The notes below the pieces were generated by a model, which saw only the letters and a list, made by a program, of their open reading frames with translations, was not told where the DNA came from and did no database searches. A program made the position numbers and the translations under genes. Positions 58,631 through 64,000 of a stretch of DNA of 64,000 bases are shown here, in pieces; positions within the stretch are counted from its first letter, which is position 1, and every line of letters starts with the position of its first letter. The DNA comes from Earliella scabrosa (lineage: Eukaryota > Basidiomycota > Agaricomycetes > Polyporales > Polyporaceae), in NCBI GenBank assembly GCA_022605405.1, contig JABYQQ010000005.1:1178001-1242000 (forward strand). Reading direction: 5' to 3'.

Positions 58631-59311
58631 CGAAGACACGAGGCGAAAGCAAAAGTAAATCGCTACCTGTACTGGACCAGGACCTTGTAGGATTTTAGTC
58701 TCTGATTAGGAAGGTCAATGTATATCGCGATCGAGCCGCCGCCGACCGCTGCGCGAGTGTAAGATCCGTAATGGAAGTTTGGTTAACATTGTCTGATTGT
58801 GCCAGGCTCCGCGTTGCAAGTTGACTCACCGCAATGTCGTCCTTGTGCGTGTTCCATTCACTCGCCATGGTCAGATGTACCACTCCCGGGAAGAGGTGGT
58901 ATGTATTATCCACCCCCTACATTCTACGCCGTGACCGAACGCGAACAGAGGCCAGCACATGCCAAGGTCCTACATCACTGCGGAGGAGCGCGGCCTGGTG
59001 CCCCTGTCAATTCCGACTTCTCTGCATTCAAAGCGCCTTGGAAGGCTGTCTCAGCAACGACACAGCTGTTAACCAAGTGATCTTTCTGGGCCATTTTTTG
59101 AACTCACACTACGTACAACCCCAAGAGCTCGGCTGAAGGAATGCTTGAGAACTACTCAAGTGGGAGCAGTTGAGTGTATATAGATACCAGCGTCGAAGAG
59201 TCCTGTACTCATCGACACCGCGTCCTCCCGTCGTCGCATAGCTATACTTCCTCTCAGTTAGTCCTCTCCTTCATCTGTATCTCGCCGCATCCGAACTGAT
59301 CGGTTAACCAG
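58631..59311. other. Intergenic region, promoter side of PsiD-like gene
   Basis: No gene seen. Contains a TATATA element near 59177 and an AT-richer stretch around 59150-59185. Confidence 0.45.
59177..59182 (+). promoter_or_regulatory. TATA-like element of the PsiD-like gene
   Basis: TATATA about 130 nt before the ATG at 59312. Confidence 0.45.
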
Positions 59312-60727
59312 ATGACTTCCCACTGGCACAACTATCGTCCTGGCGGACAGCACCCGTTCGAACCCCCCACTCTCATGCGTGGCGGAGTCGGATCGGGTCA
59401 CTCGTGGCACCCTGCTGTCCCTTCGGAGAAGTTCGTTGCTCACCGCGTCGGCGGCTGGCTTCCCCAGGATCACCGTGTCCTGGAACAATGGCTCAAGAGA
59501 CGCATTGCGAAGCTCGACGAACGTACCAGAAAGCACGGCAACGAGCAACTGGCCGACGTTCTCGAGGAGTTCAAGGAGCTCATCGAGTCCGACCCCGTCA
59601 TCTACATGGGCTTCCATCAGATGTTCGAGCAGGTGCCTATGAAACCACCGTACTGCTACGATCCGACTGGAAAGCCGCAGGTAGGCACGGAGTCCACTTT
59701 GTGTGCATACACCGAGCTGACATGTCTCTTGCAGGTCCGAGACTACAAGACGATGCTCGGCCTCTTTGACGACATTCTGAAGTCAGCTCCCGAGTACGAG
59801 GTCAACGCTCTCGTCGGCTTTCCCATCAACGCCATCATCGACTGGCCGATGGGGACCCCGGCTGGATACAGCATGTTCACCAACGACAAGGTGAACGCCC
59901 AGTTCCAGAAGGTCTTCAAAGTCTGGTGCGACTATCTCATCTCGCCAGCCTCACGCGAGGTCCTCACTACCGCCGACAACGGCTGGTTCGGGCCTGCGGC
60001 GAGCATAGCCATGCCGAACTTCATCGAGACGTACATCTGCGACCCCGATGCCCCGTACCGCGGTTTCACGTCGTGGGACGACTTCTTCACGCGCTCCTTC
60101 CGTCCGGGAGTGCGGACTGTCGAGTACCGTCAGAAGGAAATCATCACGAGCGCGTGCGAGTCCACCATCTACGGCCGCGCGACCAACGTCAAGGAGCGCG
60201 ACCGCTTCTGGCTCAAGGGCCAGCCTTACTCGCTCGCGGACATCCTCCACTATGACGATACGTACGTGTCCCAATTCGTTGGGGGGACCGTGTATCAGGC
60301 CTTCCTCGCGGCGACCAAGTACCACCGCTGGCACAGTCCGGTGGACGGCACCATCTTCGACGTTGTCCACGTACCTGGGACGTACTACGCGGAGTCGCCT
60401 GCGATGGGCTTCGACCCCGCTGCGCCGGACGCCTCGCAGGCCTTCATCACGGCGGTCGCCACACGCGCCCTCGTCTACATCCAGGCGGACTACGAGCCCA
60501 TCGGGCTCATGTGCTTTGTTGCCATCGGGATGTCAGAGGTGTCGTCGTGCGAGGTCACGGTCGGGAAGGGGGACAGGGTCAGCAAGGGCGATGAGATTGG
60601 CATGTTCCACTTTGGCGGCTCCTCGCACTGCCTCATCTTCCGTCCGGAGACGAAGGTCACGTTCCCCCGCGACCAGAACATCGGCGACGATGTTTTGCTC
60701 CACGCGCCCATCGCCACCATAGGCTAG
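59312..60727 (+). CDS. PsiD-like / phosphatidylserine decarboxylase-related pyruvoyl decarboxylase
   Basis: Exons 59312-59680 and 59735-60727; 453 residues. The C-terminal half is the phosphatidylserine-decarboxylase fold (SPVDGTIFDVVHVPGTYY, ALVYIQADYEPIGLMCFVAIG, VSKGDEIGMFHFGGSSHCLIF). The GGSS motif is where these pro-enzymes cut themselves to form a pyruvoyl cofactor. The N-terminal half (QMFEQVP, NALVGFPINAIIDWPMGT, GWFGP, TSWDDFFTRSF) is the soluble extension shared with the PsiD group, whose best-known member is the L-tryptophan decarboxylase of psilocybin biosynthesis. There is no mitochondrial presequence or membrane helix, arguing against a housekeeping phosphatidylserine decarboxylase. 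The intron (59681-59734) is 54 nt, in frame and without a stop, so retention would add 18 residues. No methyltransferase, kinase or P450 partner lies nearby. The substrate is unproven. Confidence 0.85.
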   Translation: MTSHWHNYRPGGQHPFEPPTLMRGGVGSGHSWHPAVPSEKFVAHRVGGWLPQDHRVLEQWLKRRIAKLDERTRKHGNEQLADVLEEFKELIESDPVIYMGFHQMFEQVPMKPPYCYDPTGKPQVGTESTLCAYTELTCLLQVRDYKTMLGLFDDILKSAPEYEVNALVGFPINAIIDWPMGTPAGYSMFTNDKVNAQFQKVFKVWCDYLISPASREVLTTADNGWFGPAASIAMPNFIETYICDPDAPYRGFTSWDDFFTRSFRPGVRTVEYRQKEIITSACESTIYGRATNVKERDRFWLKGQPYSLADILHYDDTYVSQFVGGTVYQAFLAATKYHRWHSPVDGTIFDVVHVPGTYYAESPAMGFDPAAPDASQAFITAVATRALVYIQADYEPIGLMCFVAIGMSEVSSCEVTVGKGDRVSKGDEIGMFHFGGSSHCLIFRPETKVTFPRDQNIGDDVLLHAPIATIG

Positions 60728-61043
60728 AGCCTAGGATGGTCTTCCATCCTCGCCTTGTACGGTGGTATCGGTACTGATATGATGACTTCTGTACGATATT
60801 GTGTAGCGTTTCCCCGGTGATATGTGTCAGTCGTATATGATATGCTTGATATGGAACACTCGACGTTGGACAGATGCAGCTACTACACTCTGAGGCCAAC
60901 CGCCTGGAAGGTTATGTAGGTTCGGGTTTGCCCGAAGGGAGTCGCGATCGTGGATCTGGGTCTCGCGCGCCTCAGCCGCCGGAGCGCGTTTGCGTCAGGG
61001 TCGCGGTCGTGCAACGCGACTGAATCCTCTCGTGTCGACTGCC
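60728..61043. other. Intergenic region
   Basis: 316 bp between the PsiD-like gene and the aspartyl-tRNA synthetase gene, same strand. No further feature seen. Confidence 0.5.
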
Positions 61044-63689
61044 ATGCTGGGTTCCACTGGTCTTCGCGTGCTTTCAGCGCGTTGTCCTCGTCTCTCATCT
61101 CATCTGGGGCGTGTCCTCTACGGGGTTGCGAGCTACCCTCACTTCCCTGCCACGCGTGTTCCAGCCTACGCGACTACTGCCAGACGTTGGCACTCAGACA
61201 TAACTGGAGAGGCTCCAGAAGGAACACCTTCGGCACATAGCGGTATGCTCACAAGTCCTGCTTGGTCGCGTCTCTCTTCATGTCTCTGAATAGCCCCATT
61301 CCCAAGACGCACGCACACATGCGGTTCCCTGACTACGAAGGATGCTGACACGAGTGTTACTTTGACTGGGTGGCTTGTACCGAAAGGGTGAGTCTCCCTT
61401 TATGATTGCAGCACGAAGTTTATGTTGTGACACGTATGCGTGCTGCCTCTCAGGAAGGTTGGCAAGAAGCTTTCGTTCTTTGGTATGCGCGACAGCAGCG
61501 GTACCGCCCAACTTGTTGTCGACGCACGCACATGCGGCGCCGAGCTCTTGTCTGCGATGCGAAGCGTTCCCGAGGAATCAACGGTGCTCGTGGAAGGTGT
61601 CGTACGAGCTCGACCTGATTCCCAAAGACGCGATGTAGGTCCCTTCTGCTGAATGCCACTTCCTCACTCAATTTGGTGAGTAGGTCCCTTCAGGGCAAGT
61701 CGAAGTCCTTGTCAAGTCCTTCACTCTCCTCAACCCTGCCGACCGGAATCTGCCGTTCATGCCGTTCGACTCCCAGAATTTGGTACGCGTACCTCTGCAG
61801 TAGGGAGTCCACGTTTTCCGCGAGAATCCCGCCGCTCATAGCAAACTATCAGGCCAACGAGGACCTGAGACTGCGATATCGCTACCTTGATCTTCGTCGG
61901 GACGAGCTGACGTCGAACCTGAGAAAACGGAGCGACGTGGCGTTCCTCGTGAGATCAACGCTACATGATGAGGGTGAGCATGTCCCACTTCTCAGGTGAC
62001 CCATCCAGCTGAATATCGATACAGGCTTCACCGAAGTTGAGACCCCAATGCTACTCAACTCGACACCCGAAGGAGCACGTGAATACCTTGTTCCAAGTCG
62101 CGCGAAGCAGTCGGCTTCGGATGGGTCTGCACAACCGCTGTTCTACGCCCTCTCACAATCTCCGCAGCAACCGAAGCAGCTGCTGGTCGTTTCAGGAGCC
62201 GTTGACCGGTACTACCAACTCGCGCGCTGTTTCCGAGACGAAGACGGTCGGAAAGACCGACAGCCTGAGTTCACCCAGGTGGATCTTGAAATGGCCTGGG
62301 TGAGTTGGGGCAGGCACACCTCCCCCCAGGCCCCCGCGGACACATGGCGGATTGGCGGACAGGAAGTGAGGGACATTGTCGAGACGATCATTCGGAAGAT
62401 TTGGCGCAAGTGCGAAGGCGTGGAGCTCGAACGCGAGTTCAGGGTCATGACCTACAACGAGGCTATGGAGAGGTATGGTTCAGACAAACCAGACCTGCGA
62501 TTCGGACTAGAGGTTAGTACTACCCTGGAGAGAGGGATGCACTGACTAAGACTACTTCAGATAGCGGACGTCACACCGCATCTGCCAGATTCGCTGCGTT
62601 CGGCCCTCGATGCACGAGGGGAGATACTCGAAGCCCTGTTCGTGTCCTCACGTCCAGACCACGCCGCCTTCCACCGTGCAACTGCAGAGGCGGAGCATGG
62701 GCGGGAGGTCGAACGCATAGCGGTGGCCGCAGACGCTGGCTGCAATTGGCTCTTGCAGAGTCGGACACTGAAGGATCTCCTCACAACAACTGAAGCCGCT
62801 CTCGACGTATCGGGGCTAACACAAGCACTGGACATGACAGAAGGCGGCACTATCTGGCTTGCCAGACGACAGAGACGGCCCGAAGTGAGTTAGCTCAGCA
62901 GTGCGATGTCCGTCTGTTTCATTGACCACGTCGTATCTAACAGGGTGGATGGACCCCTCTCGGCCGGCTGCGCGTCGCGCTGTCAGAAGCCGCCCAGCGC
63001 AACGGGGACCTCGTGCTCAGCGAGGATCCCAAGTTCCTCTGGGTGACCGAGTTCCCGCTCTTCACGCGCGCGGATGAGGACAAGGAGTTCCTCGCACACG
63101 GGCGATGGAGCAGCTCGCACCATCCATTCACTGCACCCATGTGGGAGGATATCGACAATATGTACGCGGGGAAGATCGAGGAGGTACGTCCCTCAAAAAA
63201 TCCGCCAACACCTGTGGCTGACATGGCCCAGGTCCGCGGTCAACATTACGACCTCGTCCTCAACGGAATCGAGATCGGCGGAGGTTCGGTCAGGGTGCAC
63301 GACGCCGCTATGCAAGAGTACATATTCGAGAAGATCCTGCAGGTATGTCACCACCGCGTTTGCTAGAGGTCACGCTGACGTCCGTCTGCATAGCTGGACG
63401 AGAAAGAGAAATCGTCGTTCAACCATCTGCTGCATGCGCTACGCTGCGGCGCGCCCCCACATGGGGGATTTGCCTTTGGTACGCCGTCTTCTGCTTCAAC
63501 CATGTATGAGCATCTTGCCGACTTCGTGGTGCAGGCTTCGACCGTCTGATGGCCATCCTCTGCAAGACATCCTCGATACGGGACGTCATCGCGTTCCCCA
63601 AGACTGCAGCTGGAACGGATCTCCTGTTCAAGTCACCCTCACCGTCCAGTGCGCAGGTCCTGGCCCAGTATGCTATGCGACCTCTATAG
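61044..63689 (+). CDS. MSD1: Mitochondrial aspartyl-tRNA synthetase (EC 6.1.1.12)
   Basis: Class II synthetase of bacterial type for mitochondrial translation. Exons 61044-61242, 61294-61387, 61454-61634, 61684-61782, 61853-61973, 62025-62512, 62561-62884, 62944-63183, 63232-63342, 63394-63478, 63535-63689; 698 residues. The first 50 residues are basic and Ser/Ala-rich (mitochondrial presequence). The anticodon-binding domain starts [19 protein letters not shown]. Class II motifs: [10 protein letters not shown] (motif 1), [20 protein letters not shown] (motif 2) and [14 protein letters not shown] (motif 3). The bacterial GAD-type insertion lies between motifs 2 and 3. An internal stretch at 62298-62360 could be an in-frame 63-nt intron; it is kept as coding. 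Intron 3 (61635-61683) is framed by a 12-nt direct repeat. Confidence 0.93.
61635..61691 (+). repeat. 12-nt direct repeat GTAGGTCCCTTC spanning both splice sites of an intron
   Basis: Copies at 61635-61646 and 61680-61691, exact over 12 nt. The first copy contains the 5' splice site and the second the 3' splice site of intron 3 of the aspartyl-tRNA synthetase gene. Confidence 0.85.
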
Positions 63690-64000
63690 ATGCAACCCGT
63701 CACTACCATAGAAGCCATCGGGCACTAGTCACTGCATTTCTAATCGTACATCACATCTCAGTCCGTTGCGGGTTGCACTAGGTCGTGGATTATAGCGCGC
63801 ATATGTACATAGCGAAGGGTAGGCGTGCACGACGTGGAGAATAATAGTAAACCAAGGAAGATGCCAGCCGGGATCGGGGCAAATGGAATCGAAGCATCAA
63901 ATCGGGATTGGGATGCATGCGAGGAATCGTATGGGCCAAGCCCGAACATGGAAGAGTACGTAGGCCTGTCGCACTATGATGCAGCGACCGGTGAAGAAAT
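63690..64000. other. 3' flank of aspartyl-tRNA synthetase gene
   Basis: 311 bp to the window end. No gene can be supported; a 63-codon minus-strand frame has no motif. Confidence 0.4.

Noticed and set aside
62298..62360. Possible 63-nt in-frame intron in the aspartyl-tRNA synthetase gene (GTGAGT..GGACAG).
   Set aside because: Kept as coding because the through-read segment ([16 protein letters not shown]) looks protein-like; cDNA could overturn this.

Overview
The window looks like nuclear DNA of an Agaricomycete (mushroom or polypore-type basidiomycete). The evidence is GC-rich coding sequence, genes broken by many short introns (mostly 46-90 nt, GT..AG with CTGAC/CTAAC-like branch sites), pyrimidine-rich leaders, and gene families typical of basidiomycetes: an RFX factor, a GPI-anchored chitin deacetylase, MARVEL-like tetraspans, a CaaX lipopeptide pheromone precursor and a PsiD-type decarboxylase. 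No rRNA, tRNA, CRISPR array or intact transposon was recognised. Gene models were built by hand from reading frame, splice-site phase and remembered family motifs. All listed exon sets keep an open frame.

Layout. 0-16 kb: kinesin-8 (minus, cut by the window edge), dihydroorotase, RING/LON-domain protein, F-box-like protein, glucose-6-phosphate dehydrogenase (minus), THO-complex THOC5-like protein, UBC8-type E2 (minus). 16-23 kb: a tandem group of MARVEL-like membrane proteins on the minus strand, two intact (19066-20257 and 21004-22566) and one decayed copy (17543-17977). 23-39 kb: acetoacetyl-CoA synthetase (minus, 15 exons), a small unknown protein, endopolyphosphatase (16 exons), RFX transcription factor, BFR1-like protein (minus) and NHP2 (minus). 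39-48 kb: bHLH factor, TFIIF alpha subunit, chitin deacetylase. 48-53.4 kb: a gene-poor stretch whose only convincing gene is a 40-residue pheromone precursor ending CVIA (minus). 53.4-64 kb: germinal-centre-type Ste20 kinase (minus), ribosomal protein L35 (minus), an unknown ORF, a PsiD-like decarboxylase and mitochondrial aspartyl-tRNA synthetase.

Most genes are unrelated housekeeping functions: pyrimidine synthesis, pentose phosphate pathway, polyphosphate turnover, transcription, mRNA export, snoRNP and ribosome. The accessory character lies in the tetraspan cluster, the lone pheromone gene in its gene desert and the PsiD-like gene.

The most unusual signals concern splicing. There is a 5-nt microexon in the endopolyphosphatase gene and a 10-nt microexon in the acetoacetyl-CoA synthetase gene, both needed to restore conserved motifs. 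GC-AG introns occur in three genes. An intron in the aspartyl-tRNA synthetase gene is bounded by a 12-nt direct repeat, which suggests recent intron gain. Two introns are exceptionally long (791 and 554 nt).
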